DNA of 7,963 bases. It comes from an uncultured Chloroflexota bacterium (GTDB lineage Bacteria > Chloroflexota > Limnocylindria > Limnocylindrales > Limnocylindraceae). Below, piece by piece: positions 1 through 5,996 of this stretch (the first letter of the stretch is position 1; every line of letters starts with the position of its first letter). A program made the translations under genes and the position numbers. The notes below the pieces were generated by a model. That model was not told the origin of the DNA and ran no database searches. It worked only from the letters and a program-made list of their open reading frames with translations. Where the stretch lies: assembly GCA_937864085.1 (NCBI GenBank), contig CALMIH010000072.1, positions 1 to 7,963 of the forward strand, written 5' to 3'.

Positions 1-887
1 TCTTTGACGATGTGCGCGCTAGCGGCGGTCGCATCCGTGCGATCCGCGTCCCTGGGAAGGGCGGCGTTGCGCGATCAGAGATTGACGATCTGACAGAACG
101 CGCGAAACGTCACGGTGCGAGTGGCCTCGTCTGGATCGCCCTGCAACCAGATGGTGAGATCAAGTCGCCGATCGCAAAGTTCCTCTCACCAGAGTCGGTT
201 GCAGCGATCTGGAGCGCGAGCGGCGGAAAGAGCACCGCACCAGAGGGTGATCTCATCCTTGCCGTTGCTGGTGAGCGCGTCCTCTCTGCAGAGGTGCTCG
301 GGCGTCTGCGCGTTGAGATTGCACTTGAAGCAAACTTGGCGGATCCAGAGATCCTCGCCTTCTGCTGGGTGCACCGCTTCCCGATGTATCAGTGGGAGGC
401 GGAGTCGAGTCGCTGGGATGCAACGCACAACCCGTTTAGCGCCCCAGTTCCCGAGCATCTTGAGCTGCTCGCCACAACGTCGGGAGATCTCAGTAAGCGT
501 TCGGCTGGCGACCCAGCCGGCGGTGCGCTTGCACAGCAGTATGACGTGGTGCTGAACGGCTGGGAGCTCGGCGGCGGTTCGGTGCGCATTCATGATCGCG
601 CACTGCTCGAGCGCTCGTTTGCGCTGATGGGCCACTCCCTTGATGATGCGCGTGCAAAGTTCGGCGCGCTTCTTGACGCGTTTGAGTACGGCGCGCCGCC
701 ACACGGCGGCATTGCGATCGGCGTTGAGCGTTGGGTGGCACTACTGGCGAACCAGGTAAACATTCGTGAGGTGATGGCCTTCCCAAAGACACAGTCGGGG
801 AGTGACCTGATGCTCGAGGCGCCATCAGAGCCCGATGCAAAGCAGTGGAGCGATCTCGGCCTTGCGGTGAAGCCGCAGAAGTCTTAG
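1..887 (+). CDS. aspS: Aspartyl-tRNA synthetase, C-terminal part (5' end outside window)
   Basis: This cytoplasmic class II synthetase attaches aspartate to tRNA-Asp. The reading frame is open from the left edge (first whole codon at base 3) to the TAG at 885-887, giving about 294 residues, half of the roughly 590 usual for bacterial AspRS. The N-terminal anticodon-binding domain and motifs 1 and 2 therefore lie upstream. Visible in order are the GAD insertion domain (about bases 3-300, with GRIRAIRVPG and SPIAKFL), the returning catalytic core (FCWVHRFPMYQW), the segment YDVVLNGWELGGGSVRIHD, and motif 3 (GGIAIGVER, bases 705-731, with the ATP-binding Arg). The tail IREVMAFPKTQSGSDLM is typical of bacterial AspRS. 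Oddities: the usual HHPFT reads HNPFS (426-440), about 12 extra residues precede YDVVLNG, and motif 3 has VER where LDR is common. Whether it also charges tRNA-Asn cannot be judged without the N-terminus. It converges on the next gene with overlapping stops. Identification is secure. Confidence 0.96.
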   Translation, partial: FDDVRASGGRIRAIRVPGKGGVARSEIDDLTERAKRHGASGLVWIALQPDGEIKSPIAKFLSPESVAAIWSASGGKSTAPEGDLILAVAGERVLSAEVLGRLRVEIALEANLADPEILAFCWVHRFPMYQWEAESSRWDATHNPFSAPVPEHLELLATTSGDLSKRSAGDPAGGALAQQYDVVLNGWELGGGSVRIHDRALLERSFALMGHSLDDARAKFGALLDAFEYGAPPHGGIAIGVERWVALLANQVNIREVMAFPKTQSGSDLMLEAPSEPDAKQWSDLGLAVKPQKS

Positions 888-1432
888 TCCTCTTCTCCGC
901 CGCGTCGCTCCCACGGATCAACCGCTTCGGTATCTGCAGGCGGCGCCTCATAGGTGAGCCTGGCGCGTCCATCTGACACCGTCACCGCCGCCTCATCTCC
1001 GCACTCAATTAGGAGCACCTCGCCACTCGCGTCGTGCGCTGCGCCGCTCACTGCGTGCTGAATCGGTTGGAGCAGCACCGGTCCGGCAACTCCGTTCCAC
1101 GCCGCAGCAAGGGCGCGATCGGGCGTGCGCCCGTGTGCGGCGATGAGTGCTGTGATCGTCTCAGGATCGATCCCTGCATGGGTTACGGGGAGTATCAGGA
1201 GGGCGGTCGTTCCAGCAACCAGCTCTGCCGCCTCGCGTGCCGCTGCAGCAGCGTCAGTTGTGGCGGTGCCACGGGCAAGTGGTGCAAGACTTTCGTCCCC
1301 AGCGCGGCCTGAGACAAGGATCGGCTGGGCCCCACCAGACCAGGCCGCCTCAATCAGTCGCGTGAGGGCGAGAGAGGCGCTAGGAGCCTCAGCGGAGCGA
1401 GGGTCGGTGAGGATCAGGGCGGCAACAGTCAT
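884..1432 (-). CDS. MobA/MocA-like nucleotidyltransferase-fold protein, probably catalytically degenerate
   Basis: This is a 182-residue protein beginning MTVAALILTDPRS and ending in an acidic tail (GGEED). I did not recognise it with certainty. Its layout resembles MobA/MocA-type NTP transferases. A hydrophobic first strand (AALIL) sits where the family has LAGGxSxRMGxxK. A second strand, PILVSG, follows a helix. LLILPVTHAGIDPETITALI aligns with the family's LLxxDxPxVTPETI. AWNGVAGPVLLQP aligns with the YxGxxGHPVLL segment. However, the glycine-rich nucleotide loop and its lysine are missing, and the metal-binding Asp of DxP reads Thr. I infer a pseudoenzyme or a highly diverged member. I chose the start at 1432 because the frame continues upstream only as an antisense shadow of typA, and because a TATACT box lies exactly six bases before this ATG. 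It is transcribed divergently from typA and convergently with aspS. No membrane segment or signal peptide is visible. That it is a gene is likely; its function is unknown. Confidence 0.72.
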   Translation of the reverse strand: MTVAALILTDPRSAEAPSASLALTRLIEAAWSGGAQPILVSGRAGDESLAPLARGTATTDAAAAAREAAELVAGTTALLILPVTHAGIDPETITALIAAHGRTPDRALAAAWNGVAGPVLLQPIQHAVSGAAHDASGEVLLIECGDEAAVTVSDGRARLTYEAPPADTEAVDPWERRGGEED

Positions 1433-1438
1433 GCCCAA

Positions 1439-1467
1439 AGTATACGCAGGTGCGAAGCGTGCGAGAA
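1439..1467 (-). promoter_or_regulatory. Candidate promoter of the MobA-like gene (leaderless)
   Basis: Read on the minus strand, TATACT (1444 down to 1439) differs from the -10 consensus TATAAT by one base. Six bases then separate it from the A of the ATG at 1432, so transcription would begin at the start codon and give a leaderless mRNA. A weak -35 match, TTCTCG (1467-1462), lies 17 bases upstream. No Shine-Dalgarno sequence is possible in such a transcript and none is seen. The spacing supports the chosen start. Confidence 0.5.
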
Positions 1468-1468
1468 T
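1463..1468 (+). promoter_or_regulatory. Candidate -10 element of typA (leaderless)
   Basis: GAGAAT matches the -10 consensus at four of six positions, including the two most important (A at position 2, T at position 6). It lies exactly six bases before the typA ATG at 1475. There is no convincing -35 and no Shine-Dalgarno sequence. It overlaps the candidate -35 of the divergent gene, so the two promoters would share one short 42-base region and could interfere with each other. On its own the match is weak; the repeated spacing at the other gene starts raises it. Confidence 0.35.
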
Positions 1469-1474
1469 ATTCGT

Positions 1475-3337
1475 ATGACAGCCCTGAACGCTCCCGCAAA
1501 CCTCGTCGCCCAGACGGGCATTCGTACCGTCGGCATCGTTGCGCACGTTGACCATGGGAAGACGACGCTGGTGGATAGCCTGTTGCGCCAGAACGGTGCC
1601 TTCCGCGCGAACGAAGAGCTCGTGGAGCGCGTGATGGATAGCGGCGACCTTGAGCGCGAGAAGGGGATCACGATCCTCGCCAAGGAGACGGCGATCCAGT
1701 TCAAGGGTGTGCGTGTGGTCATTGTCGATACACCAGGCCACGCTGACTTTGGCGGCGAGGTTGAGCGCAGCCTCTTGGCGGTTGACGCCGTACTCCTCCT
1801 GGTTGACGCGTCGGAGGGGCCGCTCCCACAGACGCGCTACGTCCTCTCCAAGGCGCTCGCACGCTCTCTTCCGGTTGTCCTTGTGATCAACAAGATCGAT
1901 CGCGCCGACGCACGCATCAAGGAGGTCATTGACGAGGTCTATGAACTCTTCCTTGACCTTGGTGCTAACGAGGAGCAGATCAACTTCCCGATCGTCTACA
2001 CCAACGCCCGTGCTGGCACCGCAACGCTTGACCTGGAGAAGCCTGGCACCGACCTGATCCCGCTCTTGGATGTGGTGCTTGAGACGGCGCCAGCACCGAT
2101 GCATGAGCCCGGTCACCCGCTCCAGGTGCTGATCACCAACCTTGCCGCAAATGACTTCGTTGGACGCATTGCGGTTGGACGCATCCGCAACGGGATCGTT
2201 CGCAAGGGGGCGAAGATCATCATCATGCGTGAAGAGAGTTCAATCAGCGGAACGGTGACGTCACTCACGCTGCCAATGGGCATTGAGCGCGTTGAGGTTG
2301 CAGAGGCTGGACCTGGTGAGATCGTTGGGATCGCAGGACTCGCCGACGTTGAGATTGGCGAGACGATCACCGACCCTGCAGATCCGCGACCGCTTGAGCG
2401 ACTCCATGTTGACCCGCCAACGCTACAGATGACATTCGGTGTCAACACGAGCCCGATCGGCGGCAAGGACGGCAAGTTCCTCACCTCACGCCAGCTGAAG
2501 GCGCGCCTCGAAAAGGAGGTGCTCGGCAATCCGGCGATTGAGGTGAGCCCAACAGATACGGGTGAGGCCTTCCAGGTACGCGGACGCGGCGAACTCCAGC
2601 TCGCCATCCTTGTGGAGCAGATGCGACGCGAAGGGTTTGAACTCGAAGTTTCGCGCCCTGAGGTGCTCCTGCATAAGGGGCCGAACGGCGTTGAGGAGCC
2701 ATTTGAGCAGCTCACCATTGACGTCCCTGTTGACTTTGTTGGCGTGATCACGGGGATCATGGCGGAGCGTCGCGCGCGCATGGAGAATATCCAGCACGGC
2801 GCAGACGGCCGAGCCCGCGTTGACTTCCTGATCCCAACGCGTGGTCTGATCGGCGTCCGTGGTCGCATCCTGACCGAGACGCGCGGCACCGCGCTAATCC
2901 ACCAGTTGAGTGCCGGTTACAAGCCGTGGGTTGGCGAGATTCCGCACCGCACCAATGGCTGCCTCATCTCGGATCGCACCGGCATGACGACGGGCTATGC
3001 CCTCTACGGTATTCAGGAGCGCGGCGAGCTCTTCGTGCTGGAAGGGGAGCAGACGTATGAGGGGCAGATCATTGGCGAGAGTGCCAAGCCAGGCGACATG
3101 GATGTGAACGCGGTGCGCGAGAAGAAGTTGACCAACATGCGCACGCACTCCCATGACGAGGCGATCCGACTCACGCCACCACGCCGCATGGCGCTGGAGA
3201 ATGCGCTCGAATTCATCGGCCCCGACGAGCTGATTGAGGTGACGCCATCCGCCCTCCGACTCCGCAAGCGACTCCTCAATGAGAACGATCGACGTCGCGA
3301 TGCTGGCCGGCGCGCCGAGATGCGCGAGGCAAACTAG
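1475..3337 (+). CDS. typA: Translational GTPase TypA/BipA
   Basis: This 620-residue GTPase of the EF-G/LepA class binds the ribosome and supports 50S assembly and translation under stress or cold in other bacteria. The length is normal for the family. The N-terminal GTPase domain shows G1 AHVDHGKT (residues 23-30), the switch I segment EKGITI (62-67), G3 DTPGH (85-89), G4 NKID (139-142) and a G5-like TNARAG. Domain II starts near PLQVLITNL. Domain III holds FGVNTSPIGGKDGKFLTSR and GRGELQLAILVEQMRREG, where many homologues have His in place of the Gln. The TypA-specific C-terminal domain is complete and carries VREKKLTNMR, LENALEFIGPDELIEVTPS and LRLRKRLL. The start at 1475 leaves a short lead-in (about 14 residues) before the first strand and is supported by the -10-like box six bases upstream. 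It is followed after only eight bases by the desulfurase gene, so the two are probably co-transcribed. Confidence 0.97.
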   Translation: MTALNAPANLVAQTGIRTVGIVAHVDHGKTTLVDSLLRQNGAFRANEELVERVMDSGDLEREKGITILAKETAIQFKGVRVVIVDTPGHADFGGEVERSLLAVDAVLLLVDASEGPLPQTRYVLSKALARSLPVVLVINKIDRADARIKEVIDEVYELFLDLGANEEQINFPIVYTNARAGTATLDLEKPGTDLIPLLDVVLETAPAPMHEPGHPLQVLITNLAANDFVGRIAVGRIRNGIVRKGAKIIIMREESSISGTVTSLTLPMGIERVEVAEAGPGEIVGIAGLADVEIGETITDPADPRPLERLHVDPPTLQMTFGVNTSPIGGKDGKFLTSRQLKARLEKEVLGNPAIEVSPTDTGEAFQVRGRGELQLAILVEQMRREGFELEVSRPEVLLHKGPNGVEEPFEQLTIDVPVDFVGVITGIMAERRARMENIQHGADGRARVDFLIPTRGLIGVRGRILTETRGTALIHQLSAGYKPWVGEIPHRTNGCLISDRTGMTTGYALYGIQERGELFVLEGEQTYEGQIIGESAKPGDMDVNAVREKKLTNMRTHSHDEAIRLTPPRRMALENALEFIGPDELIEVTPSALRLRKRLLNENDRRRDAGRRAEMREAN

Positions 3338-3345
3338 GCCTTCCG

Positions 3346-4518
3346 ATGAGTCCCGCGCGGATCTTCGCCGACCACGCTGCCGGCTCTGCCGTGCGACCGG
3401 AGGTTGCCGATCTCCTCGCCGACCTCTATCGCGACGGCATCGGCAATCCGAACGGTGGCCATGCTGAGGCGCGCCGCTCGCGCGCCGTACTTGATGAGGC
3501 TCGCGCCTCACTCGCCGCCGCACTCGGTGTGGAGTCGCGACAGATCACCTTTACGGCGAGCGCCTCAGAGGGGCTCGCACTGGCGCTGAACAGCGAGACT
3601 CGCGCGAAGGAGCCACTCCTGACCAGTGCAACTGAGCACCGTGGCGCTCGCGCCCTTGCGCAGCGACATCTTGCGGCGGGGGGTGCGGTCAGCCTCCTGT
3701 CAGTGGACGGGAGCGGCGCATGGGTCACCGACTCGGAGCTGATTCGCGGTGTTGCTGGCCAGGGTGGCGTTGCACTCCTGACGCTCGCCTCTGGTGAGCT
3801 CGGCACCATCCAACCGCGCGCTGAACTGCTTAGCCTCTGGAGAGAAGGTGGTGGCGGCGCGCTGATCTTGGACGGGGTTCAGGCGGCGTCGGCGGCCGAG
3901 CTTCGATTTGATGAGATCGGTGCAACGCACCTTGTGATCGGTTCCGCAAAGGTTGAGGGTCCGGCAGGGATCGCGGCGCTGATCTCTGCGCCAGATCGTC
4001 GCCTCCATCCGCTCGTCCCTGGCGGCGGACAGGAGCGTGGGCGTCGTGGTGGCACCGAGGCGGTCCCACTCGCTGCGGCGTTTGCACACGCCTACCGGCT
4101 GATGAGCGACGAGCGCAGTGCAACGCAGCGGCACCTCACGCAGCTCGGCGAAGCCTTTGATGCCGCTCTCGGCAGCCCAGCAACCCACGGCCTCATCGCT
4201 ACAGGCGCGTCAGACCTCGGCGCACGGCTCCCTGGTCATCGATCGTACGCGGCGGTGTGGGCGCTCGGTGACGATCTTGTTGCCGCGCTCGATCACGCTG
4301 GTCTCGCCGCATCAACCGGCTCCGCCTGCATTAGTGGCTCGCGCGAACCATCTGAGGCGCTCTCCGCATGCGGCCTCTCGGATGCTGCGTCACGCGGTGG
4401 GATTCGCATCAGCTTCGGTCGAACGAACAGTGTGGATGAGGCGCGCCTCGCCGCAGCCACACTTACCGCAACCTGCGCCCGCATTCGTAGCAGCTACACC
4501 GCGGAGCTCTCACGATGA
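3346..4518 (+). CDS. Divergent cysteine desulfurase (IscS/NifS family), probable sulfur donor to MnmA
   Basis: This is a 390-residue fold-type I PLP enzyme of about the usual IscS/NifS length. It should take sulfur from L-cysteine as an enzyme persulfide, releasing alanine. Conserved landmarks are GNPNGGHAEAR (33-43), FTASASEG (69-76), the EH pair that stacks on PLP (97-98), DGVQ with the ring-binding Asp176 and Gln179, the PLP lysine Lys202 (codon 3949-3951), GGGQERGRRGGT, the catalytic Cys328 in STGSAC (codon 4327-4329), and RISFGRTNS. Several motifs deviate. The opening reads FADHAAGS instead of YLDNAATT. NNEIGT reads SGELGT, losing both Asn. SxHKxxGPKG reads GSAKVEGPAG, losing the His before the lysine and the phosphate-site Ser. 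The enzyme is therefore diverged but keeps its essential Lys and Cys. Its stop overlaps the mnmA start (ATGA), which implies translational coupling and a dedicated role in tRNA thiolation, like YrvO in Bacillus. A general Fe-S role is possible but no isc or suf genes are nearby. No clear Shine-Dalgarno precedes the start. Confidence 0.9.
   Translation: MSPARIFADHAAGSAVRPEVADLLADLYRDGIGNPNGGHAEARRSRAVLDEARASLAAALGVESRQITFTASASEGLALALNSETRAKEPLLTSATEHRGARALAQRHLAAGGAVSLLSVDGSGAWVTDSELIRGVAGQGGVALLTLASGELGTIQPRAELLSLWREGGGGALILDGVQAASAAELRFDEIGATHLVIGSAKVEGPAGIAALISAPDRRLHPLVPGGGQERGRRGGTEAVPLAAAFAHAYRLMSDERSATQRHLTQLGEAFDAALGSPATHGLIATGASDLGARLPGHRSYAAVWALGDDLVAALDHAGLAASTGSACISGSREPSEALSACGLSDAASRGGIRISFGRTNSVDEARLAAATLTATCARIRSSYTAELSR
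4503..4506 (+). promoter_or_regulatory. Shine-Dalgarno site of mnmA
   Basis: GGAG lies eight bases before the mnmA ATG at 4515, inside the last codons of the desulfurase gene. It is the clearest ribosome binding site in the window and supports the overlapping ATGA start. Confidence 0.5.
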
Positions 4519-5693
4519 GCGATCACGCTGCGCTCCCGCAGCTTGGGCTCCCAGTCGGCTGGCTCGCTGAGCCGGTTGCGAGCGCGCCAGAGCGGGTGCT
4601 GGTGGCGCTCTCTGGTGGCGTTGACTCCTCCGTTGCCGCGGCGCTCCTAGTTGAGGCGGGCCACGAAGTTGTCGGTGTCTGGATGCGGTTGCACGATGCG
4701 GCGGATCGCGTGGATGGCGGCCGAAAGAGCTGCTGTACGTTGGACGCTGCAGATGATGCCCGCCGCGTTGCTGATCAGCTGAAGATCCCGTTCCACATCC
4801 AGAACCTTGAGCGCGAATTTGCCGAGGCGGTTCTTGAGCCGTTCATCGGCTCGTATCTTGACGGTGAGACACCGAGCCCCTGTGTTGGATGCAATACGGC
4901 GGTGAAGTTTGGCGCACTCGTGGGGAAGGGGAGCGCCCTCTTCGGATGTGATGCGGTTGCTACGGGTCACTATGCACGACGCGCGGTGAGTGCCGATGGT
5001 AGCAACTGGCGACTACGGACCGCCATTGATAGCGACAAGGATCAGACCTACTTTCTGCACGGTCTGAGTAGCGAGGCGATCGCTCGTGCACGCTTCCCAC
5101 TCGGTGAGATGACCAAGGGTGAGGTTCGAGAGGCGGCGCGCGCACGTGGGCTCGCAACGGCAGAGAAGCCGGAGAGCCAGGAGATCTGTTTCGTCCCTGA
5201 TGGGGATTACCGATCGCTCCTTCGTTCGCGCGGCTGGTCACCAAAACCTGGTGAGATCGTTGATGAGCGCGGCGAGGTTGTGGGTGAGCACCAGGGGAGC
5301 GCTGGGTTTACCGTGGGACAGCGGCGCGGACTCTCCGTTGCTGCGGATACGCCGCGCTACGTCAGTGCGGTTGATCCGCGAACAAATCGCATCACGATCG
5401 GTCGACGCGAGTTGCTGGAGCGCCGCGAGATTGAACTGACCGGTGCAGCAACGCCGAGTGGTGAACTCCAATCGGATGTGATCCTTGAGGGTCGCGCGCG
5501 CATTCGGCACCGTGGCGTCTTGGCGGAGGGGCGACTTATCAGTCGCGGCGGCGGCGCAGCAACACTGGAACTTCGTGAGCCGCTCTGGGCTCCGTCGCCT
5601 GGACAGACGGTGGTCCTCTATGAGGGCGAGACGCTCGCCGCTGGCGGCCAGATTGCCGCCCCAGTCACCGCACCCGTCGCCGCGCATGCTTGA
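4515..5693 (+). CDS. mnmA: tRNA-specific 2-thiouridylase MnmA
   Basis: This 392-residue cytoplasmic enzyme adenylates U34 of the Glu, Gln and Lys tRNAs and replaces its 2-oxygen with sulfur (s2U). The PP-loop ATP site SGGVDSS is at residues 33-39. The two catalytic cysteines are present: Cys123 in TPSPCVGCN (the nucleophile site) and Cys225 in SQEICFVPDG (the persulfide carrier). Also seen are ATGHYAR (149-155), KDQTYFLHGL (175-184), FPLGEMTKGEVR, the central-domain motif GEHQGSAGFTVGQRRGL, and a C-terminal beta-barrel. KSCCTLDAADDAR near residue 71 is a cysteine-pair variant seen in several non-proteobacterial MnmA proteins. The protein has about 25 residues before the PP-loop strand, more than the E. 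coli enzyme, and an Ala/Pro-rich tail. Sulfur probably comes from the desulfurase encoded just upstream with a four-base overlap. No TusA-E relay genes are in view. The 3' end overlaps the next gene by eight bases. Confidence 0.97.
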   Translation: MSDHAALPQLGLPVGWLAEPVASAPERVLVALSGGVDSSVAAALLVEAGHEVVGVWMRLHDAADRVDGGRKSCCTLDAADDARRVADQLKIPFHIQNLEREFAEAVLEPFIGSYLDGETPSPCVGCNTAVKFGALVGKGSALFGCDAVATGHYARRAVSADGSNWRLRTAIDSDKDQTYFLHGLSSEAIARARFPLGEMTKGEVREAARARGLATAEKPESQEICFVPDGDYRSLLRSRGWSPKPGEIVDERGEVVGEHQGSAGFTVGQRRGLSVAADTPRYVSAVDPRTNRITIGRRELLERREIELTGAATPSGELQSDVILEGRARIRHRGVLAEGRLISRGGGAATLELREPLWAPSPGQTVVLYEGETLAAGGQIAAPVTAPVAAHA

Positions 5694-5955
5694 GCCGGCA
5701 CCACTCCTCATTGGCCTCACCGTCCTTGTTGCTGCACTGATCGGTCGACTACTCGGACAACGCGCCCCACTCCCCGTGGCGTTGATCGCTGCCACCGCTG
5801 GCGCCCTCCTCGCGCAGGTCATCGGCGAGCGCCTCTTCGGCGGGCTGATCCCCGTTGGCGGCGCCGCCTGGCCAGCCCCCCTGATCGGCGCGCTGCTCGC
5901 CGAACGCCTTGCCGCACGCGTTGCGACAGGTTGGGAGCGCGGTCGCCAGCCGTAA
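5686..5955 (+). CDS. Small three-segment membrane protein, possibly GlsB/YeaQ/YmgE-like
   Basis: This 89-residue protein begins MLEPAPLLIG and has three hydrophobic stretches at about residues 6-23, 29-46 and 53-72. They are broken by basic turns (GRLLGQR, GERL), and the tail is charged (RVATGWERGRQP), so it is probably an inner-membrane protein with little outside the bilayer. The pattern of a hydrophobic segment ending in G-R-L, then an Ala/Gly-rich segment, then LIGALL, resembles the GlsB/YeaQ/YmgE family, whose biochemical role is poorly defined; the match is by layout only. The start at 5686 overlaps the last eight bases of mnmA, suggesting coupled translation. The same frame continues upstream inside mnmA, but that part codes for Arg-rich sequence out of frame with mnmA and is a shadow. 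No Shine-Dalgarno is visible. Nothing links it to tRNA modification except position. Confidence 0.66.
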   Translation: MLEPAPLLIGLTVLVAALIGRLLGQRAPLPVALIAATAGALLAQVIGERLFGGLIPVGGAAWPAPLIGALLAERLAARVATGWERGRQP

Positions 5956-5981
5956 GGCTCGCCTGAGGTCGTGCACCCCTC

Positions 5982-5990
5982 TGCTACGCT
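5982..5990 (+). promoter_or_regulatory. Extended -10 promoter of alaS (leaderless)
   Basis: TGCTACGCT is an extended -10 (TGn followed by TAnnnT). The TACGCT hexamer (5985-5990) is followed by exactly six bases and then the ATG at 5997. This spacing puts the predicted transcription start on the A of the start codon. The -35 is weak (CTGAGG at 5963-5968). It lies within the 38 to 41 bases between the membrane protein gene and alaS, so alaS probably has its own promoter. There is no room for a T-box or other leader. Confidence 0.5.
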
Positions 5991-5996
5991 CGGATG

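Noticed and set aside
884..900. Possible bidirectional terminator between aspS and the minus gene.
   Set aside because: The stops overlap and I see no GC-rich inverted repeat followed by a T run.
1433..2116. Upstream extension of the minus-strand frame, making a 410-residue protein.
   Set aside because: The extra part is wholly antisense to typA, has no family resemblance, and the ATG at 1432 has a well-placed -10 box and starts with a plausible beta strand.
2113..2889. Minus-strand open frame of 258 residues opposite typA.
   Set aside because: Ser/Arg/Pro-rich low-information translation opposite conserved TypA domains; a composition artefact of GC-rich coding DNA.
2894..3523. Minus-strand open frame of 209 residues spanning the typA-desulfurase junction.
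   Set aside because: It is antisense to the ends of two well-supported genes, with no recognisable motif.
5077..5084. GCGATCGC, the cyanobacterial HIP1 octamer.
   Set aside because: I noticed only this one copy, whereas cyanobacteria with HIP1 carry it about every kilobase; the plain GATC excess is the broader signal.
5485..5685. Upstream extension of the small membrane protein frame into mnmA.
   Set aside because: This part encodes Arg/Ser-rich sequence out of frame with the conserved mnmA; the hydrophobic protein begins naturally at the ATG at 5686.
5956..5996. Possible T-box or attenuator leader for alaS.
   Set aside because: Only about 40 bases are available, with no specifier stem, antiterminator sequence or uridine run.
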